This document shows positions 8,324 through 18,336 of a DNA stretch of 64,000 nt, in pieces. This stretch comes from a virus. The notes beneath the pieces are model-generated. The model was not told the origin of the DNA and did no database searches. It saw nothing but the letters and a program-made list of their open reading frames with translations. How positions within the stretch are numbered: position 1 is the first letter of the stretch; each line of letters begins with the position of its first letter. A program made the translations under genes and the position numbers. Location: IMG/VR virus record IMGVR_UViG_3300045118_000377, positions 31,491-95,490 of that record; one strand, given 5' to 3'.

Positions 8324-9253
8324 ATGGCCGTCACTGTCAGAGTGTTCGTGGTCGACGAGCAGATTCCAACCCCGTCCCCGATCGAGAACGTGCTGGTGCG
8401 GGTGTTCGATTCCACAGGTGTGGTCTTCATCACGCAAGATCTGACGGACGCGAACGGCATCGCGGACTTCACGCTTGATGGGGACGACCCGCCGGTCGAC
8501 TACCAGGTCCGGCTCTCGAAGACCGGTGTCGCCTTCGACGGACTGCTGGGAGACGACAGCAAGAGCCCACAGCTCATTTCCGTCTACGATCCTCCCGGCT
8601 CCGCTCCATCTGGTACCAACGACTTCCAGGTCAAGGGGCAGACCTACCATCGGCCGGCCGCGACCAACCCTCGCCTGTGCCGTGCCAGCGGGTTCTTCAA
8701 ACGCGGTGATGGGCAGCCGTATCCTTGGCTTGACCTCATGTTCGTTCCCACGTTCAAGCCCACGATCGTGGATGGTGATGGTGTGATCGCCAGCACAGTC
8801 ACCGGTCGTACGGATGCCGACGGCTACTTCGAGATCGATCTCTACCGAAACGGTATCTACCACGTCACGATGGAGGGGCTGGAAGACGTACCGCGTGAGG
8901 TGGTCGTGCCGGACTTGTCGTCGATCAACATCATCGACCTGCTCTTCCCGGTGGTGGCCAAGGTCGAATTCGACGTCCCGTCCGTCAGCCTGGCCGTCGG
9001 CGAGTTCGCGGAAGTCTTCCCAACGATCACGGCGTCTGACGGGCACGTCCTGGAAGGGGCAGCGGTAGCTGACGTCCTCTACGCCATCGCAGACACGGTC
9101 GTGGCCAGCGTGCAGGCGAAGACCGACAGACTCGTCATCCAGGGAGCAGCGGCGGGCTCGACAGAGCTGAACGTCGAGCGCGCTGACACGTCAATCGTGC
9201 TGATCCCCGACACGGGCATCACCTACACGCCACTCCCTATCACCGTTTCATGA
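8324..9253 (+). CDS. Structural protein with carboxypeptidase-regulatory-like and Big-type Ig domains, 309 aa
   Basis: The gene starts at ATG 8324 after a GAAGGATAGG ribosome-binding site. The first 90 residues resemble a carboxypeptidase-regulatory (CNA-B-like) beta sandwich (VRVFDSTG, then DANGIADFTLDG). A second similar unit follows near residues 120-205 (GRTDADGYFEIDL). The C-terminal 90 residues resemble a bacterial Ig-like (Big_2) domain, with a SVSLAVGE strand. Such domains decorate phage tails and heads and bind host surfaces weakly. The end overlaps the next start by four bases (ATGA). Confidence 0.65.
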   Translation: MAVTVRVFVVDEQIPTPSPIENVLVRVFDSTGVVFITQDLTDANGIADFTLDGDDPPVDYQVRLSKTGVAFDGLLGDDSKSPQLISVYDPPGSAPSGTNDFQVKGQTYHRPAATNPRLCRASGFFKRGDGQPYPWLDLMFVPTFKPTIVDGDGVIASTVTGRTDADGYFEIDLYRNGIYHVTMEGLEDVPREVVVPDLSSINIIDLLFPVVAKVEFDVPSVSLAVGEFAEVFPTITASDGHVLEGAAVADVLYAIADTVVASVQAKTDRLVIQGAAAGSTELNVERADTSIVLIPDTGITYTPLPITVS

Positions 9254-9576
9254 TCGCTGTGGCCCCTATCCTCCTGGACCTCGAGCCGGACGAGGGATTC
9301 CGTCCGTGCACTCAGGATGGAGAAGGGGAGCGTCTGCTGCTGGCGTCTATCATCAGGAGGGCGGCGTTCGACATCGTGCTCTATCGCAACGCCCCGCGCC
9401 TGGTAGATCGCCTGGTTGGTGTCGGTGCGTACATGTGGATGTTCAAATCGGAGCACAATCACTTCACGTCGTTCTTGAACATCTGCGAGCTGTTGAACCA
9501 AGACCCGGAATGGATCCGAGAGGAGACGTTGAAGCTCAAGAAGTCCGACGTCAAGAAGTATGATAGGATCCGTTGA
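9250..9576 (+). CDS. Small conserved-type phage protein, 108 aa
   Basis: Coupled to the upstream gene by ATGA. The C-terminal half carries a helical pattern (SFLNICELLNQDPEWIR) like a small protein that I recall from other myovirus late operons. It may form a helix-turn-helix-like fold. The N-terminus is mixed. No catalytic motif is visible. The following HNH gene is inserted directly after it. Function is unknown. Confidence 0.6.
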   Translation: MIAVAPILLDLEPDEGFRPCTQDGEGERLLLASIIRRAAFDIVLYRNAPRLVDRLVGVGAYMWMFKSEHNHFTSFLNICELLNQDPEWIREETLKLKKSDVKKYDRIR

Positions 9577-9589
9577 GAATCGAGGAAAC

Positions 9590-10036
9590 GTGAAGAAACG
9601 CTGCACACACTGTGAGAAGAAGAAACTGTTGGATCAATATCATAATGATCATAACAGTGCCGATGGCAAGAGGAGTGTGTGCAGGGAGTGTGTTAATGAG
9701 TACCAGAGATCGCATTACGCAGCGGGTACTCCATCTGCTAAGAAAAAGAATGCGTACCGGAGAGAGTGGCGTGTGCGCATGCGCAAAGAAGTATTGCGAC
9801 ATTACGAAAATGCTTGCGCCTGTTGCGGAGAAGATCGATATGAGTTCTTAGCTATCGATCACATTAAGAAGGGGGGAAATAGGCATCGCAAGGAGGTAAA
9901 AACAACACACCTGGACTACTGGCTGTGGATGAACGACTTCCCTCCGGGATTCCGGATCCTCTGCCACAACTGTAATTCGGCTATCGGATTCTACGGATAC
10001 TGCCCCCACGAACGAGAACGTGGATCTCACAACTGA
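9590..10036 (+). CDS. Free-standing HNH homing endonuclease, 148 aa
   Basis: The protein begins with a KKRCTHC zinc knuckle and a CREC partner. It then has the HNH core: CACCGEDRYEFLAIDHI (Cys-Cys pair and Asp-His), followed by ILCHNCN. Such genes are selfish elements that cut intron-less or HEG-less alleles and copy themselves by recombination. The start is uncertain: GTG 9590, with GAGGAAAC just upstream, fits the usual KRC N-terminus, and ATG 9560 is the alternative. The coding sequence is clearly more A+T-rich than its neighbours, consistent with recent insertion between two tail genes. Confidence 0.8.
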   Translation: MKKRCTHCEKKKLLDQYHNDHNSADGKRSVCRECVNEYQRSHYAAGTPSAKKKNAYRREWRVRMRKEVLRHYENACACCGEDRYEFLAIDHIKKGGNRHRKEVKTTHLDYWLWMNDFPPGFRILCHNCNSAIGFYGYCPHERERGSHN

Positions 10037-10047
10037 GTGGTGCGAAG

Positions 10048-12888
10048 ATGGCGAACTTCACGCAAGAAGAGATCGATGCCGCGGTCAAGAAGTTCATCCG
10101 TACGGACGTTCGCACTACCAGGGATCCACTCGGACCAAGGGACGCAGACCAGGTCTTTGCGGAGGTCATAGAGTTCGTCTCCAGCGGGCTGGTCTTCGAC
10201 ACGAACTCCATCTTCTACCTCATCTACCTGGCCAAGAACCGGGTCAATCAGGACCTGAACTCTGCGCTGTCCGTGTTGGAAGACCTGGAGCAGGCCATCA
10301 ATGAGGTAGGACGGTACACCACGAAGGTCACCCGTACGTCGCTGCTGTCGGATGCGGCTTCCGCGCTTCTGGAAGCGGACAGGCTGATCTCGCAGAAGAA
10401 GACCATTGCCTCTCCGCAGTTCGCGCGCTACGAGAACGCGCTTGATCAATTCGTAGAAGCCTCGCTCGCACCCAACATCAGGAACCTCGTGGGGTCCTAC
10501 CCAGAGACCTATGAAGTCGTGCGGCCTCCGCAGGCGGCACAGACTGCCATCAAGTCCGACATCATCTCCTTGCGTAGCTACCACACGACAATCCTCGCGG
10601 AGGCCGAGCAGCTGTCCGTGGCGCTCACCGAGTTCCTGGCCCAGAACCTGCCGATCCTGGCCATCCAGAACTCGGTGAAGAAGGTACAAACGGACCTGAA
10701 GTCGTTGCAGAAGGAGTTCGATGGCAGCACTGAGGCCGAAGCCATCGAGATGACCAGAGATGCGTACCTACGCATCACGGCCGGTAGGTCTGTGATCACC
10801 AATCTCGTTACCATGCGTGACCCGACGACATATCGCATGCGGGGCTCGGACTCGACTGCCGATCGTGCGCAGGCCGCTGTTGGGTCATCCAACACACCGG
10901 GGCAGGTGACGACGAGCAAGAGCGCGCCCTACAAGGTCGTCCCTGGATCAAGCGATCAACTGAGCCTGAAACTTGACGGGACGACTATCGTTCCCATCAC
11001 ACTGGTCCCTCCGGACCCCGCGAAGATCGCTGGATCGAACTCGGACCAGTCCTCATTTCAGATCACGGAATCGACTCGTGCGAAGCTCACAAGTTCGTTG
11101 GTCGATCCCTATATCGTGCCGGCTGGTCCGGGGAATGTGTTCGACGTCTACGTCGATGGTGTGGGATACCGAGTGACCCTGACTTCTGGGAGTCGTACAG
11201 CTGCTGAGGTAGCAGCCGAAGTGATGACGGCGACCAGGATTGACGGGTCACCTGGGGTGTTCTCGGACGTGGCTGAAGCTACCTTTGTTGCCAAGACCCT
11301 TGGCATCCAGCGGAACAGCTACGGCCAAGGGTCGATCGTAATAGGCAGCCAGTCGGTCAACTCAGCCCTTGGCTTCACCGACAACCAGACTGCTTCAGGT
11401 ACGACCGCCAACAACATCCTTCGCCTGATGGTGGACGACGAGCTCGAGGTCTTGGCGACCCTGACTGCGGGCAGCAGGACAGCCGCGCAGGTGGCGTCCG
11501 ACATCACGGCCGCTGCTTCAACGCGCATCTTGGGCGGGACCGTGACGTTGGGCACTGCTGATGGCGTGACGATCTCGTCCAAGAAGTACGGAGCTCAGTC
11601 TAGGATTCAGGTGAAGCCAGACAGCGACGTGCATCGAGCAGCAATGACGGTGCTGGGGTTCATCGAGGGCCAGAGCGCGCACTCAACAGATCTCAGCCTG
11701 GAGAGTCTGTACTCGACCTTGAACGCGGTCTCTGGCATCCAGCCAACTCGGTCCTCCACGCTCCTGGCTTCCGGCGTTGGTGGGGTGGCCACGCTTTCAG
11801 GATCGAACTACATTCTCCAACTGCCGACTGGCTCTATCCCAAGCGGGTTCACGATCAATGACGTGCTCTTCATCAAGGCCGGCGAAAACGCTGGCTACTA
11901 CCACGTGTCGTCCTTCACCAGCAGTCCGGCGGCCATCACCGTGGACAGGCCATTCGCTGCCGTCAGTGGTGACGCGGCGCAGAACCAGAGCTGGGAGCTG
12001 CGCAGAGATCTGATCACCATCGCCACCACTACGACCGACCTGACCTCTTCGTTGGAAGTGCAGAGTGGAACGGCGAACGGCGCGCTGGGCCTGACAACTG
12101 GCATCAATCGAGGTACGACGTCGGGGGTCAAGGTGATGGAGGCAGGCAAGGCGCTGAGCTTCTCTAGGAACAGTGTCGTTGCTGGTGATCTTCTCAACAT
12201 CCCGTCCGCGAGCCAACGCACCATCACGGAGGTGTCGCAGAACGGGTATCAGATCGAAGTCACGCCGGAGGTGTCGAACAACCTGACCGGTCAGCTCTAC
12301 TACATCGAAGGAGCGGCTCCGAAAGCCTACTCGATCTTCATCGCCGGCCTACTAGAGTGGCTGGCCGACATCGGAGCGTCCGTCTTCAAGTCCGACATCC
12401 TGGACCTCGAGCGAAAGCTCAACCCCTTGCTCTACAACATGCACCCCACGACCGGCATGGTGAATGACGCCATGAACTCGGTCCTGTCGCTGAAGGGGTT
12501 CTACACCGACCTTCAGGCTGTGTTCGACGCCTACGTCGTGTTGAGGGTATCTCTTGTGGACAGCATGTTGGACATGCTCTTGCAGAAAGGGATGCGTCGC
12601 GGGCACGATCTCCTACTGCTCGGCCAGTTCGAGGACTTCTTCTCTGTCAATCGTGACACCGCCTCCTACGGCGGGAACATGATGGAGAAGATGCGGAAGG
12701 TGGTGCAGAACGACGTCCCGGCAAGCCGCGGTCTGGACGGCGGGCAAGATGGCTCGCAACTGACAGCATCATTCGAGGACATCGACTACAATCGCGACTA
12801 CTCGGACGGTGACGACGAGAAGGCGATCGCAGAAACCGACGACATCCCCGAGCCGGATGTGGACGATCAGATCTTGAGTGGTGTCTGA
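10048..12888 (+). CDS. Large tail structural protein with repeated hook-IN-like modules, 946 aa
   Basis: The N-terminal 270 residues are helical and acidic. The middle (about 290-560) carries two clear copies and a weaker third of a module with a VD-G-x-x-Y/L strand, a LTSGSRTAA / LTAGSRTAA motif and an LGF-x-x-x-Q end. Residues 560-760 are beta-rich, and the C-terminal 170 are helical and acidic. The length, architecture and position before the gp25-like and J-like genes suggest a baseplate hub or wedge-associated protein. I recognise no specific family. The end overlaps the next gene (TGATG). Confidence 0.65.
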   Translation: MANFTQEEIDAAVKKFIRTDVRTTRDPLGPRDADQVFAEVIEFVSSGLVFDTNSIFYLIYLAKNRVNQDLNSALSVLEDLEQAINEVGRYTTKVTRTSLLSDAASALLEADRLISQKKTIASPQFARYENALDQFVEASLAPNIRNLVGSYPETYEVVRPPQAAQTAIKSDIISLRSYHTTILAEAEQLSVALTEFLAQNLPILAIQNSVKKVQTDLKSLQKEFDGSTEAEAIEMTRDAYLRITAGRSVITNLVTMRDPTTYRMRGSDSTADRAQAAVGSSNTPGQVTTSKSAPYKVVPGSSDQLSLKLDGTTIVPITLVPPDPAKIAGSNSDQSSFQITESTRAKLTSSLVDPYIVPAGPGNVFDVYVDGVGYRVTLTSGSRTAAEVAAEVMTATRIDGSPGVFSDVAEATFVAKTLGIQRNSYGQGSIVIGSQSVNSALGFTDNQTASGTTANNILRLMVDDELEVLATLTAGSRTAAQVASDITAAASTRILGGTVTLGTADGVTISSKKYGAQSRIQVKPDSDVHRAAMTVLGFIEGQSAHSTDLSLESLYSTLNAVSGIQPTRSSTLLASGVGGVATLSGSNYILQLPTGSIPSGFTINDVLFIKAGENAGYYHVSSFTSSPAAITVDRPFAAVSGDAAQNQSWELRRDLITIATTTTDLTSSLEVQSGTANGALGLTTGINRGTTSGVKVMEAGKALSFSRNSVVAGDLLNIPSASQRTITEVSQNGYQIEVTPEVSNNLTGQLYYIEGAAPKAYSIFIAGLLEWLADIGASVFKSDILDLERKLNPLLYNMHPTTGMVNDAMNSVLSLKGFYTDLQAVFDAYVVLRVSLVDSMLDMLLQKGMRRGHDLLLLGQFEDFFSVNRDTASYGGNMMEKMRKVVQNDVPASRGLDGGQDGSQLTASFEDIDYNRDYSDGDDEKAIAETDDIPEPDVDDQILSGV

Positions 12889-13256
12889 TGCCGAAAGCGC
12901 CGCCAAAGCCAAACGCCCCACAGGTCACGAAGACCAAGCTCAGCTTGCAGCTTCGTGAGATCTTGGGCGCTGCGTACGCCTTTGTGCAGGGCCGACAGTT
13001 CACGGAGACCGTTTCAACCGTGACGTTGGAAGTCCTGATGAAGGATCAAATCGACGACATCAAGGGCACGCCGAAGGTACCTGGGAGGTTGAACAAAATC
13101 GCAGAGATCGATAAGATCGTCACGGACACCACGAAAGCCGTGGAGGAAGTGAAGAAGGTGCCCCCAGAAACCTTCGCCGCGGCCGTGAAGGATGCTACGC
13201 AGAGCGAGTCCGCGAACGTCAACACGCCCGAGGACCCGGGAGAGGCTGAGGGATAG
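12888..13256 (+). CDS. Small baseplate-region protein, 122 aa
   Basis: Coupled by TGATG to the large upstream gene. Pro/Lys-rich at the N-terminus, then helical with a heptad-like Lys/Glu pattern, and an acidic Pro-rich tail. No enzymatic motif. It sits immediately before the gp25-like protein, so a small baseplate or chaperone role is likely, by position only. Confidence 0.55.
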   Translation: MPKAPPKPNAPQVTKTKLSLQLREILGAAYAFVQGRQFTETVSTVTLEVLMKDQIDDIKGTPKVPGRLNKIAEIDKIVTDTTKAVEEVKKVPPETFAAAVKDATQSESANVNTPEDPGEAEG

Positions 13257-13257
13257 C

Positions 13258-13911
13258 ATGGCTGACATTCAGGTCACCTATCTTCGAGACATCGTGAACG
13301 TCCTCTCCGTGACGAATGTCGTGGGGTCAGATCCTAGAACTCTGGACGTGCGTGGACCGGACTTCAGCAGCGTCGTCAAGGTCGAGGTCAACGAGATTGA
13401 GGCACCCAGCTACGTGGTCATGAGCAAGACACGTCTGTTGGTCCAGGTGCCCGATTCCATGCAGAACGAGCTGATCAGGTCGGTCAACGTCCTCAGCAGC
13501 AGGATGACGGCCACCGACCGAAGCCAGGTGTACTTCGAGCTCACCGACCGACCCCAGAAGGTCACCGGCATCCAGAAGCTCGTCCAGACCTTCCTGCTCT
13601 TCCTCATGCGGACCCCGGGGTCTGATGCGTGGGCTCCAAACACTGGCGGCGGCGTCCAACGCCTGGTGGGTTCGAACTTCTCGAAGAACGCAACCGGAGG
13701 TATCACGGCGGCGTTCACGCTGGCAGTCAGCAGGGTGCGAACGCAGATCATCTCCAGGCAAGCCAGGGATTCGAGGCTGAACACGGACGAGAAGCTGGCC
13801 GCGGCCAATGTCCTCAGTGCGATCTTCAGCGCGCAGCAGACGGCGCTGCTGGCTCGTGTGGAGCTCATCTCCCAGTCCGGCAAACGTGCTATCGTCGGCG
13901 TCAACTTGTAG
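13258..13911 (+). CDS. Baseplate wedge W/gp25-like protein, 217 aa
   Basis: ATG 13258 is chosen because it lies two bases after the upstream stop; upstream in-frame sequence is low complexity. The C-terminal 120 residues fit gp25/W-type baseplate proteins: LLFLMRTPGSDAWAPNTGGG, a helical region with a DEKLAAA segment, and a final strand pair ending in a basic turn. The N-terminal 90 residues add an extra beta domain. It precedes the J-like baseplate gene, the conserved order W then J in contractile-tailed phages. It would form part of the baseplate wedge joining sheath and tube. Assignment is by motif and order. Confidence 0.6.
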   Translation: MADIQVTYLRDIVNVLSVTNVVGSDPRTLDVRGPDFSSVVKVEVNEIEAPSYVVMSKTRLLVQVPDSMQNELIRSVNVLSSRMTATDRSQVYFELTDRPQKVTGIQKLVQTFLLFLMRTPGSDAWAPNTGGGVQRLVGSNFSKNATGGITAAFTLAVSRVRTQIISRQARDSRLNTDEKLAAANVLSAIFSAQQTALLARVELISQSGKRAIVGVNL

Positions 13912-13920
13912 GAGCGGCCA

Positions 13921-16900
13921 ATGTCCGGTTCCGTCGATCTGAAGACATTCCTCGAGGAGAGGTTCCTCGCGTACGATCCCGACACCGATCTCTCGGAGGG
14001 CTCTCCTGCACAGCTGACGGTCATCGACCCGACCGTCCGCCGATTCCAGCCGGACCCGTTCGAGATGGACCTGCCGACGTTCATCAAGACCCGCCTGCGG
14101 CAGGAGTTCCCGAACCTCCAGGCTGAGGATGGTGACGCTCTGGCTGACTTCCTGGTCAAGCCAATGGAGGCCCTGCTGGACCCGTTCGTCAGAGAGGTCC
14201 AGTTCCTCCGCAACAACCAGAGCCTGGCCTACCCCGAGCTCCTGGCACCGGATGAGGCCGACTCGCTGATGGGCAACCTCTTCGTCCGCCGATCGCGCGG
14301 GAAGAAGTCGGTCGGAAGCGTTCGTGCGTACTTCAGCGCCCCGACGGCCTTGACGATCTCCGTGGGGAACAGTTGCTACACGGCCGATGGGTTGAACTTC
14401 ATTCCCTCGAGCCCGCAGTCGATCTCGGCCGAGGCCATGCTCTTCAACCAATCCGGGAATCTCTTCTACTTCGACATCGCGTTGGAGGCCGAAACTGAGG
14501 GGGACGAATACAACATCGAGGCTGGGTCGATCGTGGGTATCACCAACGTGCCGTCGGCCGTGCGCGTCACCAACCTCCGGAAGTTCTCGGACGGCGAGCC
14601 GGAAGAGACCACGATCGGCTACGTCGAGCGCGGAGAGACCAGTCTGACCGAGAGGTCGATGGTCATCCCGCGCGGAGTGCTGGCCCGGCTCTTCGATGTC
14701 TTCGGAGACATCCAGCACCTCCAGGTGGTCGGGTTCAACGACCCCGAGATGCAGAGAGACATCCTGACGGGCGGCGGTCTTGGTTCGATCGTCCACTACT
14801 CCGCGACCGGATTCACCCAGGACGATGGGAACGGCGACACGTACTCCAACGTGTTCGAGGACAACTCTGCCGATTTCATCACGCTCCTTGGCCCCATAGG
14901 CGATGTGAAGAACTTCACGTTGTCTGTGGCCGGAGTCGACTACAGCATCACGCGGGTCATCAATGCCAACGCCGTCTGGATCACCAATCTGGATGGTACG
15001 GCTTCGACCCTCTCCGACACGCTCTCGAACGTGGCCTACTACATCCGGAAGAACGAGCTGACGCTGTCTTCCATCCCCGGTGGCGTGGTATTCCCGATCG
15101 GTCCCAACGGGGAGATCGTGATCGAGGGCAACGAAGTCCACATCGGCGGGTGTTCGGACTTCTTTCTTCGCGGCCTGACGGCGGAGGACGCAGATCAGGT
15201 GGTCAAAGAGATCAGCGACGAACAGCCGCTGACCGAAGGGAAGGATCTGAGCGTCGTCATCGCCGGGCTGCCGGAGGACATCGTTCGGGTTGGTCTCGCC
15301 AGCACCGACTTCATCACCAAGGGAGTGAAGGTTGGTCACTCTCTCGTGATAGAAGGAGCGGGCGTGGCTGTGGCAGGCAGCTACCAGATCATCAAGGTGG
15401 CACCCAGAGGGACTGGTGTGACGGAGTCCAGGGAGCTGCAGGTTGAGCCGGCCCCGTCGTCTTCGTTCTCGAATCTGTCCTACAAGATCGTGGACGAGCT
15501 GGACATCAACCTGAATGAGCCGAAGAACATGCGTGAGACCGGCTCAGATCTGAAGGCCGTCATGGGCAGTCGCCAGGTCAGCACGGTCTCCGAGGTCGAC
15601 TTCCTGGCGGTCGGCGGGCAGGTCGGCGACACACTACGGGTGACCAGCGATTCTGCCAACGCCGGTGACTACGGCGTGCAGCAGATCACCGGCACTGGCA
15701 ACAAGCTCATGGTCTTGGATGGCGAGTTGCGCCGGACGTCCGACTCCGAGCCTTGGCAGCTGTTCAACAAGCAAGCCGGCATCCAGCTGCCGCTCTTGCG
15801 TATCAAGACCATCGATCTGCTGGATTCGTCGTTGAACCCCACGGGCGAGACCCTTCCCTACGCGGACCCAGTGGACATCCAGTCGTCGGCGTTCTCCAAC
15901 GCCGGTGTCGGTCTGAAGAAGGCTGTGGCGGATGCCAAAGTGGGGATCATCGGAACGGTCGACCTCAGTGGCGGGGCATCGGCGCTCAACGGGAAGCAGA
16001 TTCAGATCTCCGTCAACAACGCACCGGCGATACCCGTCAACTTCTCCGGTGTGACCACGCTGCAGACGGCCGTAGACCAGATCAACGCCATCACCGGACT
16101 CAGCGGTATCGCTCAGGTCTACACCATCGGAGCGGCGCAATACCTGGCGATCAGATCTACTACCCGATGGCTGCAGGTGACGCCCTACGGCTCCGCCAAC
16201 AGCACACTGGGTTTGTCCACGAGCGTGTCTGAGGACAGTCGGCAGGTGACGAGCACGAGCGTGTCGGACTGGACGCAGTTCGGAATCGAGGTGTTCAGCG
16301 ACTCGGTCTACGTCATGTCCGGAGACAACATCGGCTTCTGGTGGCTGGAGTATCTGGCCGCCGATCGTCTCCTCATCGCGCAGGTGGACGACGCCGGTCG
16401 CGTCGTCTTCCCACTGCCTAGCGTCAACACCTCCATTCGCATCGGGAGCCGATCGTTCGGGAAGGTGCGCTGCTACTTCCTCGAGCCAACTTCCTTCGAG
16501 GTCCGCGGCAGCTACCGGAAGGCCGCCAGGCGCACCTCTGTGCATCAGGCGAATGCCGCTCTCGGCACGATCACGGCGGATGAGGAGCAGCGCACGGAGT
16601 TCACGCTCGACGTCAACGGCGACGGTGTGAGCCTCAAGAACTTCTTCCCCGATCCCGAGCTCCACTTCCAACTGCTGCCAGTGACATCGGAAGACGTACC
16701 GAACAACCTCGTGGTGGACCTCGCTGGATTGGGCACCCGCGTCGTGGAGAGCGTGCAGGATGCCGGCTCCATGCCGACTGGTCCGGGCATGTACTCGAGG
16801 GACGCAAAGATCGATTTCCTGCTTCGAGAGGTGCTGCCGGGTGACATCCTGGAGATCACCTACCAGCCTATTCAGGGCACGGTGAACATCTCCGCCAGCT

Positions 16901-18018
16901 CGTTCCCCTACACGCCCACTCCCAACGTCCTGGCCGGCAAGAGCCTGACGTTCTCGTTGGAGAACGGGCCCGACAAGACCATCACCTTCGATGACCAGGT
17001 CGATGGGCCCACGAAGTTGGTGGCCGAGATCAACGCCCAGCTGGGGGCCACCATCGCGTTCGTGGAGGACACTGGTTCTGCTCAGTACCTGCGGTTCGAG
17101 GCCGACTTCCCTGTGATCCTCCGCTCCTCCCATCCGACCACTCTGACGACCCTGGGGCTGACAGCGGGCAATAACGACGCCAAGGCCAAGGGAGAGTACA
17201 AGGTCCTAGACGTCGGGTGGATCTCGGGAGCAACTTCCAACCACTGCCGCATGACGCTCGATACGACGTTCGTGGCTGGTCAGGTGGGACCTTCCCAGCA
17301 CTTCACGATCAAGCGGCCCGGTGTCCAGCGTGTCAGCTCCACGGAGATGGCGGAGAACAAGGAGGGGGCGCTCTACTACGCCGACATCGAGCTGGTCTCG
17401 GACGGGGTGGGTGACGAGTTCAACATCGATCCCGATCTCCAGCTGACCGCGGAGAGGTACAAGTCCGACGGCTACCATCTCTACACCGAGGATGAGAACC
17501 TCAGCTTCTCGACCTCGGAGAAGCTGCACATGGTCGTGGGGCGTCGCATGCTCTCGGTCGGCTCCACCGACACGCCGGCCAACATGCGCCAGCTCAGTCT
17601 GTCGAACATCCAGCTCAACTACGAGCGGTCGCCGCTGGTGGAGCAGGTCCAGAACTTCGCGCAGTCGGAGCTAGACCGCGTGCTGACAGCCAGCATCCTG
17701 GTGCGGCACCTCCAGCCCCACTTCGTCCAGGTCGTGGTGAACTACAGTGGTGGATCGCTGGAAGACGTGGTGGTCTCCGACATCGAAGATCTCATCAACG
17801 GCCTACTGCCGGACGAGGCACTCGAAGCCTCAGCCATCGGCGAGATACCCCGCCGCCGTGGGGCGACCAGTGTGGAGATGCCAATCACTGTCATAGGGAT
17901 CGTCCACTACAAGGATCGAAAGGTGCGGGCCGTGAGGTCCAAGAACTCGATCACTGCCGGCCGTCTCGCTACCTTCATGCCGGACGTGTTGGACGTGACT
18001 CGAGCCGGAACTGCCTAG
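13921..18018 (+). CDS. Baseplate J-like protein, 1365 aa
   Basis: ATG 13921 follows a TAGGAGCGGCCA ribosome-binding site. Residues of about 100-290 match the baseplate J family (Mu gp47/P2 J type), with a conserved GDEYNIEAGSI segment and a helical stretch ending in QHLQVVGFNDPEMQRD. The C-terminal 150 residues resume the J-like fold (helices, then ILVRHLQPHFVQV). Between them is a very large insertion containing at least two hook-IN-like modules (near residues 680-760 and 990-1080). In known phages J binds the hub and wedge and controls sheath contraction. This version is several times longer than the classic proteins. Its stop overlaps that of the next, convergent gene. Confidence 0.75.
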   Translation: MSGSVDLKTFLEERFLAYDPDTDLSEGSPAQLTVIDPTVRRFQPDPFEMDLPTFIKTRLRQEFPNLQAEDGDALADFLVKPMEALLDPFVREVQFLRNNQSLAYPELLAPDEADSLMGNLFVRRSRGKKSVGSVRAYFSAPTALTISVGNSCYTADGLNFIPSSPQSISAEAMLFNQSGNLFYFDIALEAETEGDEYNIEAGSIVGITNVPSAVRVTNLRKFSDGEPEETTIGYVERGETSLTERSMVIPRGVLARLFDVFGDIQHLQVVGFNDPEMQRDILTGGGLGSIVHYSATGFTQDDGNGDTYSNVFEDNSADFITLLGPIGDVKNFTLSVAGVDYSITRVINANAVWITNLDGTASTLSDTLSNVAYYIRKNELTLSSIPGGVVFPIGPNGEIVIEGNEVHIGGCSDFFLRGLTAEDADQVVKEISDEQPLTEGKDLSVVIAGLPEDIVRVGLASTDFITKGVKVGHSLVIEGAGVAVAGSYQIIKVAPRGTGVTESRELQVEPAPSSSFSNLSYKIVDELDINLNEPKNMRETGSDLKAVMGSRQVSTVSEVDFLAVGGQVGDTLRVTSDSANAGDYGVQQITGTGNKLMVLDGELRRTSDSEPWQLFNKQAGIQLPLLRIKTIDLLDSSLNPTGETLPYADPVDIQSSAFSNAGVGLKKAVADAKVGIIGTVDLSGGASALNGKQIQISVNNAPAIPVNFSGVTTLQTAVDQINAITGLSGIAQVYTIGAAQYLAIRSTTRWLQVTPYGSANSTLGLSTSVSEDSRQVTSTSVSDWTQFGIEVFSDSVYVMSGDNIGFWWLEYLAADRLLIAQVDDAGRVVFPLPSVNTSIRIGSRSFGKVRCYFLEPTSFEVRGSYRKAARRTSVHQANAALGTITADEEQRTEFTLDVNGDGVSLKNFFPDPELHFQLLPVTSEDVPNNLVVDLAGLGTRVVESVQDAGSMPTGPGMYSRDAKIDFLLREVLPGDILEITYQPIQGTVNISASSFPYTPTPNVLAGKSLTFSLENGPDKTITFDDQVDGPTKLVAEINAQLGATIAFVEDTGSAQYLRFEADFPVILRSSHPTTLTTLGLTAGNNDAKAKGEYKVLDVGWISGATSNHCRMTLDTTFVAGQVGPSQHFTIKRPGVQRVSSTEMAENKEGALYYADIELVSDGVGDEFNIDPDLQLTAERYKSDGYHLYTEDENLSFSTSEKLHMVVGRRMLSVGSTDTPANMRQLSLSNIQLNYERSPLVEQVQNFAQSELDRVLTASILVRHLQPHFVQVVVNYSGGSLEDVVVSDIEDLINGLLPDEALEASAIGEIPRRRGATSVEMPITVIGIVHYKDRKVRAVRSKNSITAGRLATFMPDVLDVTRAGTA

Positions 18019-18329
18019 TCCTCCGTCTTCAGGATTGGAAGCGCCGGCTCTACCGCCTGAGCCAGGTTTCCCAGCTTGACGATCATGCCGTTGTGGGGAT
18101 TGAACTGGCAGCCACAGGCCAGGCACTCGAGGTAGAACTTCGGGAGTATCTCGCCCTTCTGCCACATCGTGCGGAAGTCTCCGATCTTCCTGCAACTTCC
18201 TCCGCAGCGTGGACAAGTCTGCACGGCGTAAAATCTCTCGCGTTCCGACGCTGCCGGGGTGAGAATGTCCTCGTGCCCTTCGAGCAACTTGGCTGTGATC
18301 TCTGGCGACAATAGGAGAAGGTGTCTCAC
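18015..18329 (-). CDS. Inverted zinc-ribbon protein, 104 aa
   Basis: The only minus-strand gene inside the late operon. It contains a CPRCGG knuckle and a CLACGC knuckle about 27 residues apart, a typical zinc-ribbon pair, followed by a hydrophobic tail. The GTG start at 18329 lies within a few bases of the expected transcription start of a sigma70-like promoter (18337-18365), so the mRNA may be leaderless. Its stop overlaps the stop of the J-like gene on a CTAG palindrome. Independent expression and inverted orientation fit a moron-type gene, perhaps acting on transcription. The function is not known. Confidence 0.6.
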   Translation of the reverse strand: MRHLLLLSPEITAKLLEGHEDILTPAASERERFYAVQTCPRCGGSCRKIGDFRTMWQKGEILPKFYLECLACGCQFNPHNGMIVKLGNLAQAVEPALPILKTED

Positions 18330-18336
18330 GGCAATC

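Noticed and set aside
13327-15339. 670-codon minus-strand open frame
   Set aside because: Antisense to the gp25-like and J-like genes; the composition is shadow-like and there is no recognisable motif.
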